From: Candidatus Planktophila limnetica | Lineage (GTDB): Bacteria; Actinomycetota; Actinomycetes; Nanopelagicales; Nanopelagicaceae | NCBI RefSeq assembly: GCF_002288365.1 | Contig: NZ_CP016782.1 | Coordinates: forward strand, 1,178,001 to 1,242,000 | DNA length: 64,000 nucleotides | Reading direction: 5' to 3' | Part shown: piece after piece, positions 46,441 through 55,302 of the stretch | How the letters are laid out: each line of letters opens with the position of its first letter | Position numbering within the stretch: position 1 is the first letter of the stretch | Notes under the pieces: generated by a model | The model's input: only the letters and a program-made list of their open reading frames with translations | Databases searched by the model: none | Told to the model about the DNA's origin: nothing | Program-made: the position numbers and the translations under genes

Positions 46441-47208
46441 ATGGCGCTCACAACCAACCGAGTTGCCTTTTTCGATGTAGATAACACGCTTATTCGCGGC
46501 TCTACGCTCTTCTTCCTCGGAAAAGGAATGTATAAACGCGGCTATTTCACCAAGACAGATCTCTCGCGCTTCGCATTTGCCAATTTACGTTTTCGTTTAA
46601 CTGGCAAAGAAAAACAAGATGAAATCAAACGCTTTCAAGATGCAGCTACACAATTTATTGGCGGCCACGATGTTGCAGAGATTCAAACAATCGCTCAACA
46701 AATCTATGATGAATTTGTTTCTCCTGCGTGCTGGCAAGGAACTATCAATATTGCACAAAGACACTTAAACGCAGGCGAAGAAGTATGGCTTGTCACTGCA
46801 GCCCCTGAAGATATGGCAATTTTGATTGCAAAGAATTTGGGTTTTACCGGAGCCCTTGGAAGCAAAGCTGAAGTTCGCGATGGAAAATACACAGGTCAAA
46901 TGTTGGGCAAGTTATTGCACGGAAAAGAAAAAGCAGTTGCGATTACAGCACTTGCCAAAGAAAAGGGCTTTGCACTTTCTGAGTGCTACGCGTATTCCGA
47001 TAGTCACAATGACTTTCCGTTACTTGAATCAGTGGGGCATCCATCGGCAATTAACCCAGATGCAATTCTAAGTTTGCGTGCACTTGCAGAAGGATGGCCA
47101 ATTCACGATTTTCGTCGTGCGCGCTTTATCATCAAAATAATCGGACCCACGGTTTCAAGACTTGCTGCCGCCGGAATCTGGTTGGCACCTCGTAGGCGTT
47201 CACGCTAA
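46441..47208 (+). CDS. HAD-IB family phosphatase (SerB1-like)
   Basis: Haloacid-dehalogenase phosphatase, 255 residues. Motif I is FFDVDNTLIRG at 10-20, motif II LVTAAPEDM, and motif III/IV CYAYSDSHNDFPLLESVG. The C-terminus adds a hydrophobic stretch and a basic end (APRRRSR), suggesting membrane contact. Related actinobacterial proteins are annotated as HAD-IB hydrolases or SerB1; the substrate is uncertain and phosphoserine is not established. It lies upstream of the XPB module on the same strand. Confidence 0.88.
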   Translation: MALTTNRVAFFDVDNTLIRGSTLFFLGKGMYKRGYFTKTDLSRFAFANLRFRLTGKEKQDEIKRFQDAATQFIGGHDVAEIQTIAQQIYDEFVSPACWQGTINIAQRHLNAGEEVWLVTAAPEDMAILIAKNLGFTGALGSKAEVRDGKYTGQMLGKLLHGKEKAVAITALAKEKGFALSECYAYSDSHNDFPLLESVGHPSAINPDAILSLRALAEGWPIHDFRRARFIIKIIGPTVSRLAAAGIWLAPRRRSR

Positions 47209-47253
47209 CTCGATTTCACGACAGGAACTAAACCCCTGTAATGTAGGCAAGTT

Positions 47254-49449
47254 ATGCAAATGCGTTCATTTACCGACTATCTACGTTCCGTAGATGATGA
47301 CGCCCTTTTAGAGCTCTTCACACACCGAGCCGATCTGATTTCTCCAGTTCCATCAGATATTGCATCCCTTGCTGTTCGTGCATGCAGCGCACCAAGTCTT
47401 GCTCGCGCAATTGATGCACTCAATCAATGGCAGTTTCAAGTTCTGGAAGCATGCGCAGTTGTTAACGAACCATTTAATGAAAAGCAAATAATTGCTCTGA
47501 CTGAAAAGGCTGCTGCAGAAGTCCTGCCTGAATTAATAGCGCGTGGACTTATTTATCCAGCAGATGACGGCATGAGATTGCCTAACTCTGTGCGCGATGT
47601 ATTAGGTAGTGAGATTGCAGGTCTTGGTCCTGCTTCCATGGCGAAGTTAACGTTAAAAAAGTTAGATGAAGCGCCAGCGGCTGCAAAGAAAGTATTAGAA
47701 AGACTTATTTGGGGACCACCTCGCGGAAGCGTTGGAGATATTAAAAATCCCGGTCCTGGAGTCACGTGGTTACTTGAAGAAAACTTTATGGTGCCCCTGG
47801 ATCAGCGCACAGTAATTCTTCCGCGCGAAGTAGGCATTTATCTGCGCGGTGGAAAAGTTCATAAAGAACGTGAAATGACACCACCACCCATTAAGGGCGC
47901 CAAGCGAGATGCACGAAGCGTTGAACTTGCAGCCATTGCCAACGTTGCAACAGTTCTGCGTTGGGTTGATGAAATTCTTGAGTACTGGGCACAAGAGCCA
48001 GCGGACGCGCTTCGTGCTGGCGGCCTTGGTGTGCGCGACTTAAAAATTATTGCAACACATATGGGTATTGATGAGAACTGCGCTGCATTCGTTGCTGAAC
48101 TTGTTTATCTCGCAGGACTTGTCACTATCGATGCCGATGACAAAATTTTGCCAACTAATAACTTCGATATCTGGCTCACACAAAGTGCCTCAACTAGATG
48201 GCAAGCAATTGCGTCGCCGTGGCTTATTACATCTCGCGTGAGCGGACTAGTTGGTCGCGCTGAATCAAAGAACACCGCAGCACTTGGGCCTGAATTAGAT
48301 CGAGTCAATGCTGCAAGTACTCGCGCATTAGTTTTAGAACTCTTAGCCGAAAACAAAGAAGTTGCACCAGAGTTAGAAAGCTTTACCAAGCGCGTTAAAT
48401 GGTGTGCTCCATCAAAGCGAAACCCTGGTCTGCAAGAAGAGATGGTGCAGTGGACACTTCGTGAAGCAGAGTGGCTTGGAATCACAGGCCAAGGCGTTAT
48501 TTCTAAGTATGGACAAGAGTTTTTAACAGGTGCTGAACTAGAAATAATCAATACAGATCTTCCACAACCAGTTGATCACATCCTTATTCAAAGCGATAAC
48601 ACCGCAATAGCTCCAGGACCACTTGTCCATGATGTTGCTGCAGTCCTTGCAATCATTGGTGATATCGAAAGTCGCGGTGGCGCAACTGTTTACAGATTTA
48701 CTGACACAACTATTCGTCGTGGATTAGATCACGGTAAAACCGGCGATGAAATTATTGCTTTCTTGCGTAAGACTTCTAAGACTCCAATTCCACAACCACT
48801 TGAGTACTTAATCTCAGATGTTGCCAAAAAGCATGGTCGCCTGCGAGTTGGAAATACATCATCTTTTATCCGTTGTGAAGATCCCGCACTTATTACGCAG
48901 ATAATTAGCGATAAGCGTTTAGATATTTTATCTCTTCGTAGAATTGCACCTGAAGTAATGATCTGTGACATGGATGCACACGATGTAATGAACGTACTTC
49001 GCAACGCTGGATATCTTCCTGCTGCTGAATCAGCAAATGGAATGTTGCTTACGGGTCCGCGTTCATCAAGAGCGCAATCTAAGCCGCGTCCTCCCCGCAT
49101 TATTGGTGAGCTAGAAGTTCCAACAGATGCTGCACTGGCTGCAGCTATACGCACAATTCGCGTGGGCGAAAAATCTAGTCACAAGCAGAGTACGCTTCGT
49201 AATATTGCAAATAACGCACTCGGTGCATTACCTCGCACAACTGCAAATGAAACTCTGGATGTTTTGCTCAAATACATTCAGGAGCAACGTTCTCTCTCAA
49301 TTGGTTATGCAGATAACAATGGAGCCGTTTCGCATCGCATTATTGATCCACTCAAAATCTCTGCTGGTTCGCTGATTGCTCGCGACCACGGCACAGGCGA
49401 GATGCAGACATTTAGAATTCCGCGTATTACGGGGGTTGCACCGCTATGA
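47254..49449 (+). CDS. Helicase-associated domain protein, XPB partner
   Basis: A 731-residue protein with N-terminal winged-helix-like repeats and a C-terminal region matching the XPB/Ssl2 helicase-associated family (PF13625-like), including LIQSDNTAIAPGPLVHDVAAVL and YRFTDTTIRRGLDHG, and ending in a WYL-like segment SIGYADNNGAVSHRIIDPL. It has no helicase motifs. It is probably the partner of the XPB helicase two genes downstream, as in mycobacteria. TAATGT lies 9 nt before the ATG. A hairpin (ACAGG/CCTGT, 47221-47239) precedes that box. The stop overlaps the next gene (ATGA). Confidence 0.85.
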   Translation: MQMRSFTDYLRSVDDDALLELFTHRADLISPVPSDIASLAVRACSAPSLARAIDALNQWQFQVLEACAVVNEPFNEKQIIALTEKAAAEVLPELIARGLIYPADDGMRLPNSVRDVLGSEIAGLGPASMAKLTLKKLDEAPAAAKKVLERLIWGPPRGSVGDIKNPGPGVTWLLEENFMVPLDQRTVILPREVGIYLRGGKVHKEREMTPPPIKGAKRDARSVELAAIANVATVLRWVDEILEYWAQEPADALRAGGLGVRDLKIIATHMGIDENCAAFVAELVYLAGLVTIDADDKILPTNNFDIWLTQSASTRWQAIASPWLITSRVSGLVGRAESKNTAALGPELDRVNAASTRALVLELLAENKEVAPELESFTKRVKWCAPSKRNPGLQEEMVQWTLREAEWLGITGQGVISKYGQEFLTGAELEIINTDLPQPVDHILIQSDNTAIAPGPLVHDVAAVLAIIGDIESRGGATVYRFTDTTIRRGLDHGKTGDEIIAFLRKTSKTPIPQPLEYLISDVAKKHGRLRVGNTSSFIRCEDPALITQIISDKRLDILSLRRIAPEVMICDMDAHDVMNVLRNAGYLPAAESANGMLLTGPRSSRAQSKPRPPRIIGELEVPTDAALAAAIRTIRVGEKSSHKQSTLRNIANNALGALPRTTANETLDVLLKYIQEQRSLSIGYADNNGAVSHRIIDPLKISAGSLIARDHGTGEMQTFRIPRITGVAPL

Positions 49450-50549
49450 CAAGCGAGAAGCAAGGCGAATACGGCAGACTTAACCCTATGTTGGCAGCCC
49501 TTGAAGCTTTAGTGAAGTGTGAATCTCCTACTGAAGATCTCAATGCGTGCAACGATGTTGTTCGTTTAGCAAGTGATATTGCAACTCGTGTACTTGGAAC
49601 TCCTGCAGAGATTCGCCAAATAGAAGGTCGCCCAGTTTTTTGGTGGGGCGCGGCGCAACCTGATGTTGTTTTACTCGCACACTTAGACACAGTCTGGCCA
49701 ATTGGCTCATTTACTCCACTGTGGCAAATAAATGGCGATGTTCTTCGTGGTCCTGGCACATATGACATGAAGGCTGGATTTGTTCAAGCACTCTTTGCGC
49801 TTAAGGGAATTAGCGGCTCAGTTGCACTGATCGGCACAACTGATGAAGAAACCGGAAGTCACGCATCTCGTAAATTAATTCAAGATGTGTCATCAAAGGC
49901 AAAGGCTGTTCTTGTACTAGAAGCTGCAATTGATGGAAAAGTAAAGACTGGTCGCAAGGGCACAGCGATGTATCAAGTACATGTGCATGGCCGCGCCGCA
50001 CACGCCGGACTGGAACCTGAAAAGGGAATTAACGCAACAACTGAAATTGCACACATTATTACCTCACTTGCATCCTTAGAAAACAAAGAGAAGCAGACAA
50101 CTGTTGTTCCAACTCTTGTAAAAGCCGGAAACTCAACTAATACCGTTCCTGATTATGCAGTTCTAGATATTGATGCACGATCATTTTCAACGGATGAAAT
50201 CAATCGCGTTGACGCCGCTATACGTGCCTTAAAACCACTACATCCAGAAGCGCGTATTGAAATTACTGGTGGATTAAATCGTCCACCACTTGAAACAACT
50301 TCAACTATGGAGCTCTACGAACGCGCAGAAAAAGTTGCTGCCCGTATTGGAATGCCACCACTTGGACATGCATCTGTTGGCGGTGCCAGCGATGGAAACT
50401 TTGCAGCAGCCGCTGGTGCCAAAGTTCTAGATGGTCTTGGCGCTGTTGGCTCTGGTGCACATGCCACAACTGAGTGGATAAGCATTAAGGCCCTTGAAGA
50501 GCGCAGCGCTTTCTTGCATGAATTTGTTAAGGACTTACTCAATGACTGA
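49446..50549 (+). CDS. M20-family metallopeptidase (carboxypeptidase G2-like)
   Basis: A 367-residue zinc hydrolase. Metal-site motifs are LLAHLDTVWP, GTYDMKAGF and TTDEETGSHASR, with the dimerisation domain (residues about 175-290) opening VHVHGRAAHAGLEPEKG, then GGASDGNF. No signal peptide, so cytoplasmic. Such enzymes cut N-acyl amino acids or release C-terminal glutamate. It is wedged between the two XPB-module genes: 4 nt overlap before, 8 nt overlap after, so it is translated with them. Confidence 0.9.
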   Translation: MTSEKQGEYGRLNPMLAALEALVKCESPTEDLNACNDVVRLASDIATRVLGTPAEIRQIEGRPVFWWGAAQPDVVLLAHLDTVWPIGSFTPLWQINGDVLRGPGTYDMKAGFVQALFALKGISGSVALIGTTDEETGSHASRKLIQDVSSKAKAVLVLEAAIDGKVKTGRKGTAMYQVHVHGRAAHAGLEPEKGINATTEIAHIITSLASLENKEKQTTVVPTLVKAGNSTNTVPDYAVLDIDARSFSTDEINRVDAAIRALKPLHPEARIEITGGLNRPPLETTSTMELYERAEKVAARIGMPPLGHASVGGASDGNFAAAAGAKVLDGLGAVGSGAHATTEWISIKALEERSAFLHEFVKDLLND

Positions 50550-52191
50550 TGGACCACTGATCGTTCAGAGCGATAAAACACTGCTTTTAGATATCGATCA
50601 TGGAATGTCAACAGAATGTCGCCGCGCTATTGCCCCATTTGCAGAACTTGAACGATCTCCAGAACATATCCACACATATCGATTAACAAATCTTGGTCTC
50701 TGGAATGCACGTGCTGCAGGACACGATGCCGAAATGGTTATCGACACACTTATTAAGTATTCGCGCTACGCGGTCCCTCACTCAATTCTTGTTGACGTTG
50801 CAGAGACAATGTCTCGCTACGGTCGCCTGCGCCTTGAAGCAGATCCCGTTCACGGCTTAATTCTTGTGACAACTGATACTGCTGTCCTTGAAGAAGTAAT
50901 CCGTGCTAAAAAGATTGCACCGTTGTTGGGTGTGCGAATTGATAATGAAACTATTGCTGTACACCCAAGTCAGCGTGGGCAGATCAAACAATCACTTCTT
51001 CGCCTCGGCTGGCCCGCAGAAGACTTCGCAGGTTACGTTGATGGACAAGCCCATGAAATTGCACTTAAGCAAGATGATTGGAAAATTCGTCCATACCAAG
51101 AGTTAGCTGCTGAAGGTTTCTGGCACGGTGGCTCTGGTGTGGTTGTACTGCCTTGTGGTGCTGGAAAAACAATTGTTGGCGCTGCAGCAATGGCACATGT
51201 AAAAGCAACAACACTTATTCTTGTTACAAATACAATCGCAGCACGTCAGTGGCGTGAAGAGTTACTGAAGCGCACAACTCTTAATGAAGATGAGATTGGC
51301 GAATACTCTGGTGCAAAGAAAGAGATTCGCCCCGTAACAATTGCAACTTATCAAGTCATGACAAAGAAAAAAGATGGCGTATACGCCCACCTAGATCTCT
51401 TTGACACTCATGACTGGGGATTAATCATTTATGACGAAGTACATCTCTTACCTGCACCAATCTTTCGTTTTACAGCCGACATCCAATCTCGACGTCGCTT
51501 GGGACTAACTGCAACATTGGTTCGCGAAGATGGAATGGAAGGTGAAGTCTTTTCACTCATTGGTCCAAAGAGATTTGATGTGCCGTGGAAAGAGATTGAA
51601 TCTCAGGGATATATCGCTCCCGCCCAATGTGTGGAAGTACGTGTAAATCTGAGTGAAACCGAGCGAATTTCATATGCAACGGCTGAACCAGAAGAGCGAT
51701 ATCGATTCTGCGCAACAACTCGTACAAAGCGAAATGTCGTTGAATCACTAGTTGCACACCATGCAGGTGAGCAGATTTTGGTTATCGGCCAATACATTGA
51801 TCAGCTCGATGAGTTATCCGAAGTACTTGGGGTTCCACTTATCAAGGGCGAAACTCCTGTAAAAGAGCGCGAAGTACTGTTTAACAAATTTAGGACTGGC
51901 GAAATTACCTGCTTAGTTGTTTCTAAGGTCGCTAACTTTTCTATCGACTTACCTGATGCAACTATTGCAATTCAGGTATCGGGTGCATTTGGTTCACGCC
52001 AAGAAGAAGCGCAACGCTTAGGTCGTATCTTGCGACCAAAGTCCGATGGCCGAAGTGCAACCTTCTATTCAGTTGTTTCACGCGACACTATTGACCAAGA
52101 CTTTGCTCAAAATCGTCAGCGCTTCTTAGCCGAACAAGGGTATGCCTACAAAATTATTGACGCTGACGATGTGTTTCAAGGCAAGCTCTAA
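50542..52191 (+). CDS. XPB/Ssl2-type DNA repair helicase
   Basis: Superfamily II helicase, 549 residues, homologous to eukaryotic XPB; in bacteria it unwinds damaged DNA 3' to 5' and may act in excision repair. Walker A is PCGAGKT at 204-210, motif II DEVH at 298-301, then LGLTATLVREDG and QRLGRILRPKSDG. The first 170 residues form the helicase-associated domain. I start at the ATG 50542 (MTDGPLIVQ), overlapping the M20 stop by 8 nt; an upstream in-frame start adds 16 residues of read-through. The last 38 nt overlap the convergent glutaredoxin-like gene. Confidence 0.92.
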   Translation: MTDGPLIVQSDKTLLLDIDHGMSTECRRAIAPFAELERSPEHIHTYRLTNLGLWNARAAGHDAEMVIDTLIKYSRYAVPHSILVDVAETMSRYGRLRLEADPVHGLILVTTDTAVLEEVIRAKKIAPLLGVRIDNETIAVHPSQRGQIKQSLLRLGWPAEDFAGYVDGQAHEIALKQDDWKIRPYQELAAEGFWHGGSGVVVLPCGAGKTIVGAAAMAHVKATTLILVTNTIAARQWREELLKRTTLNEDEIGEYSGAKKEIRPVTIATYQVMTKKKDGVYAHLDLFDTHDWGLIIYDEVHLLPAPIFRFTADIQSRRRLGLTATLVREDGMEGEVFSLIGPKRFDVPWKEIESQGYIAPAQCVEVRVNLSETERISYATAEPEERYRFCATTRTKRNVVESLVAHHAGEQILVIGQYIDQLDELSEVLGVPLIKGETPVKEREVLFNKFRTGEITCLVVSKVANFSIDLPDATIAIQVSGAFGSRQEEAQRLGRILRPKSDGRSATFYSVVSRDTIDQDFAQNRQRFLAEQGYAYKIIDADDVFQGKL

Positions 52192-52411
52192 ATCGTTCCG
52201 GATCAACGCGCCAGAAATCGTGGTGCTCGCCATCAATATGAGTTACTGGAACTTGTTCGCCATATAGTTTTTCAAGTTCGGCATTGCCATCTATGTAAGT
52301 AATTTCAATTGAATAATCTAATTCGCTCTTCATGGATTCAAGAGTTTCTACTGCCACATCACAGAGATGGCAGCCGTGTCTTGAAAAAACAGTAATGACT
52401 GTTTGAGACAA
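52154..52411 (-). CDS. Glutaredoxin-like protein (DUF836 type)
   Basis: An 85-residue thioredoxin-fold protein. The redox motif is CHLC in VFSRHGCHLCDVAVE, followed by the cis-Pro in EQVPVTHIDG. Similar small proteins lie near hemA in other actinobacteria. It starts immediately after the stop of the 108-residue gene, so the two are one transcript. The 3' end overlaps the XPB gene antisense by 38 nt. Confidence 0.88.
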   Translation of the reverse strand: MSQTVITVFSRHGCHLCDVAVETLESMKSELDYSIEITYIDGNAELEKLYGEQVPVTHIDGEHHDFWRVDPERFRACLETHRQRQ

Positions 52412-52738
52412 CTATTTTTTCCGCTTCTTATTCATTGCCCGATCAATAAACTCTTCGGCAACGAGTGTGACATCACCTTTTAATCTATATGCGTTCTTCT
52501 CAAGATCTTTGAGCACGGCGTTAACTGTTGTCTGTGTTACAGAACCAACGAGTGGACCGAATTTCTTAGCAAATAGTGCGTGTGCAATTTCGCTGACAGA
52601 TTTTGCTAAATCTTCACGCGCTTCATCCAAAGTTGGTTCTGGTTTCTTTGGTTCTTCTGAAAAATCTAGGGAAATTGGGCGTTCAGCCTTCATCCGAGAA
52701 TAAAGATCATCGAAGTTGGTTGCACTGCTCTCGTCCAT
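52412..52738 (-). CDS. Unknown helical protein upstream of glutaredoxin
   Basis: A 108-residue soluble protein I do not recognise. The first 40 residues are acidic and Pro-rich (SEEPKKPEPTLDEARED), the rest predicted helical (SVSEIAHALFAKKFGPLVGSV), ending in a very basic KKRKK. No Cys, no membrane segment. It abuts the glutaredoxin-like gene. Its ATG and that of the divergent metalloprotease are 35 nt apart. Confidence 0.75.
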   Translation of the reverse strand: MDESSATNFDDLYSRMKAERPISLDFSEEPKKPEPTLDEAREDLAKSVSEIAHALFAKKFGPLVGSVTQTTVNAVLKDLEKNAYRLKGDVTLVAEEFIDRAMNKKRKK

Positions 52739-52773
52739 GGCTAAATCATCTCACCCTGATACCTTTTGCACAT

Positions 52774-55137
52774 ATGCAAACGAGAACCAGCACCCGCACC
52801 ACAACGGGGCTTCTATTTATTCTCCTGGCATCTTTACTCTCCATACCGCCGGCCGAAGCGGCGCCACTTGTAGCCCCATCAACTGTGTGGGGTTATACAT
52901 ACGCCGCTGAAGCAAGTGCGCAAGTTCTATCGGTGCCTGCAACGCAATCTGCCAACTTAGAAAGACGTTCGAAATTTGTTGTGAACTATAAGAATTTTCC
53001 AGATTGGGCCAAGAATCAAGTTCAGGCCGCAGTTGATTTATGGGCAGCCAACTTTGATTCAAAGGTTGAAATAAATGTTGATGCAACATGGAGTCGCTCA
53101 AGTACTACAGATATTTTAGGAAGCGCCCGTCCTGATCGTTACTACGCAAAGTTCGCTGGTGCACCTGACTCATCGCTTTGGTACGCGTCCGCTCTTGCAA
53201 ATGCAATAGCTGGAAAAGATTTAGATCTAGATAATCCTGAAATTATCATTCAGATTAACTCTGAAGCTGAATGGGATTTAGATGGACTCGGAAAACCAAC
53301 GCGCTATGAATACGACCTCAAGTCAGTAATGTTTCATGAATTGGCGCACGGCTTAGGTTTTCTCTCAACTAGTTCCTACATATTTGATCGCACAAAAGGA
53401 CAATATGTTGGAATACTCGAACAACCAACACCATTTGATGCGTTCTTGCAGACACAAGATGGAAATCGCTTAGCCGATCTACCATCGCCATCTTTTGAAT
53501 TAGGGCAAGCTCTTAAAGACAAACTTGTGTGGTCAGGTGCCGAAGGTATCGCTGCAAATAATGGGACCAAACCGCTTATGTATACGCCATCTAATTACGA
53601 TGCAGGTTCGTCGGTAAGTCACTTGGATGAAAACACTTTTGCAAACTCTGGCACTAATGCTGTGATGACTCCGAATCTTGAAGCAGGAGAAGTGTTTAAC
53701 GAACCAGGTCCGATTTTGCTGGCAATGATGAAAGATCTACGAAATAAGCCGGCGCCAGGCCTTGCAGCTGGTGTGCCGAGTGAAGTTCTAAATGCTCAAG
53801 CACTGATTGCAGATGCTTCAGCAATCATCACCTTCAGTCCGCCATTAAATTCACGCACAACTCAAGTCAGTGAATACATTATTAAAAATGTTAATACTGG
53901 CAAGGAAAAGAGCGTTGCAGATAGCCCTGCAATAATTACTGGTTTAAAAAATGGGACCAGCTACACATTTGAGATAGTTGCATCAAATGCAAAGGGGGCA
54001 TCGCCGACTGTAGTTACCAAAACTGTCACACCTCGTGCTGCCTGGACCTCACAAGTAATCGATGCGGCCGCAGATGCCAGATCGATTACCTCAACGACAT
54101 TAAATGGACAACCTGTATTTGCATACGTGGATTCAAAATCTTCCATTCTTAAGCTTGCAACGTGGAACGGTAAGGCTTGGAAAAAAACAACGGTTGATAG
54201 TGATATTTCCGGGCAGGTTTCTTTGTGTGTTAGCGGCAAGAATCTAAAACAAACACTGCATGTCTTCTATGCCGATAAAACTGATAATGATTTGCGTCAT
54301 GCAACCATAAATGGCCCAACAATTGCACGCGAAATTGTCGATGGAAATGCTGCCAAAGTTCAGTCTTACGAAGAAATTGTTCGTGTTCCAACAGCAAGTA
54401 ACGTCAGTGTTTCAAACGCATGTGCCATCACAAGTGAAGGTATTCAAGTCTTCTACCGAGATGAAACACAGGGTGTGTTACTCGGTGCCTACAAGAACTT
54501 TGGCGGAGATTGGAATTACGAATTAGTCGATGGTGATCGTAAAACTGATTTCCGCACGACAGGCGATGTTGCATTCCACATGAAGGCGCTAGTTGATGGC
54601 AATAAAACCTATGTCATATACGACTCAGTTTTAACGATTAATCAAAACCGTGATGCAACATCAGGTGAAATTAGATTAGCCACCCGAACAACTTTTGATC
54701 CTGGTGCCTGGCTATACCGAACTCTTGAATCACCGACTATGGATGCAGCAATTTTGGGTTACGACGTAGAAATTGCAAAGAGTGCCAAGGGAATTATGGC
54801 ATCTTGGTTTTCAGCAACCATGTTATCTATGCCGGATCCAACTCTGCTACGAACTCTGAATTTAAGTACTGCCGCTGCAGTTGTGACGACTTCGACTTCA
54901 AACTATGGAACACCCAATGAATTATTAAGTAGTGATTCTCAAACTCTTCTTTTTAATTGTTTAGGGCGTTTGTGCGCGATTGATTACGCAAAGTTTTCTA
55001 AGGGGCAATCGGCGATAGCACTTGCTTCCTCATGGCAATCGACAGAGCCAATTGCTAGTGCGTGGATTGTTTTAAAGAAGATTCGCTACGCAGTCGCCGG
55101 TATTAACGGAAAAGTTGTACTGCTAAAAGCTGCGTAA
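52774..55137 (+). CDS. Secreted zinc metalloprotease with FN3 and propeller-like domain
   Basis: A 787-residue exported protein. The signal peptide (about 1-29, ending AEA) is followed by a protease domain with zinc motif HELAHG at 188-193, conserved SHLDE at 282-286 that may supply the third ligand, and MTPNLEAGE before the domain end. Residues about 335-420 look like a fibronectin type III domain; from 421 to the end there are repeated beta-strand units (VFAYVDSK, LHVFYADKT, IQVFYRDET, TYVIYDS), as in a beta-propeller. I start at the ATG 52774; the open frame extends 57 codons upstream, antisense to the neighbour. TACCTT lies 8 nt before the ATG. Confidence 0.82.
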   Translation: MQTRTSTRTTTGLLFILLASLLSIPPAEAAPLVAPSTVWGYTYAAEASAQVLSVPATQSANLERRSKFVVNYKNFPDWAKNQVQAAVDLWAANFDSKVEINVDATWSRSSTTDILGSARPDRYYAKFAGAPDSSLWYASALANAIAGKDLDLDNPEIIIQINSEAEWDLDGLGKPTRYEYDLKSVMFHELAHGLGFLSTSSYIFDRTKGQYVGILEQPTPFDAFLQTQDGNRLADLPSPSFELGQALKDKLVWSGAEGIAANNGTKPLMYTPSNYDAGSSVSHLDENTFANSGTNAVMTPNLEAGEVFNEPGPILLAMMKDLRNKPAPGLAAGVPSEVLNAQALIADASAIITFSPPLNSRTTQVSEYIIKNVNTGKEKSVADSPAIITGLKNGTSYTFEIVASNAKGASPTVVTKTVTPRAAWTSQVIDAAADARSITSTTLNGQPVFAYVDSKSSILKLATWNGKAWKKTTVDSDISGQVSLCVSGKNLKQTLHVFYADKTDNDLRHATINGPTIAREIVDGNAAKVQSYEEIVRVPTASNVSVSNACAITSEGIQVFYRDETQGVLLGAYKNFGGDWNYELVDGDRKTDFRTTGDVAFHMKALVDGNKTYVIYDSVLTINQNRDATSGEIRLATRTTFDPGAWLYRTLESPTMDAAILGYDVEIAKSAKGIMASWFSATMLSMPDPTLLRTLNLSTAAAVVTTSTSNYGTPNELLSSDSQTLLFNCLGRLCAIDYAKFSKGQSAIALASSWQSTEPIASAWIVLKKIRYAVAGINGKVVLLKAA

Positions 55138-55236
55138 TTATTTAGCGTTACGACGCTGGATGCGAGTTTTCTTTAGAAGTTTTTTGTGCTTCTTCTTCGC
55201 CATACGCTTACGTCGCTTCTTAATTACGGAACCCAT
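55138..55236 (-). CDS. Small ribosomal protein bS22 (AURKAIP1/COX24 type)
   Basis: A 32-residue, extremely basic protein: [12 protein letters not shown], then [16 protein letters not shown]. This matches the actinobacterial bS22 protein of the small subunit (AURKAIP1/COX24 domain). It is convergent with the metalloprotease, with no base between the two stop codons, and near proC, as in mycobacteria. The ATG at 55236 has only a weak purine-rich stretch upstream. Confidence 0.9.
   Translation of the reverse strand: MGSVIKKRRKRMAKKKHKKLLKKTRIQRRNAK
55144..55157. terminator. Small hairpin at the metalloprotease/bS22 junction
   Basis: AGCGT, loop TACG, ACGCT (55144-55157), 6 nt after the metalloprotease stop and inside bS22. 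A 5-bp stem without a clear U-tract; a weak candidate terminator for the plus strand. Confidence 0.25.
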
Positions 55237-55302
55237 TTGTCACGCTTTCTCTTTTATTGGCACCCACAAATGTGTGGCTGCGATACGGGGCTTAGGTTAT
55301 CG

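Noticed and set aside
52603-52773. 57-codon upstream extension of the metalloprotease
   Set aside because: It runs antisense through the 108-residue gene and would place about 57 residues before an obvious signal peptide.
53961-54239. 92-codon minus-strand frame in the metalloprotease C-terminus
   Set aside because: No ribosome site, no motif, and it lies inside a strongly supported coding frame.
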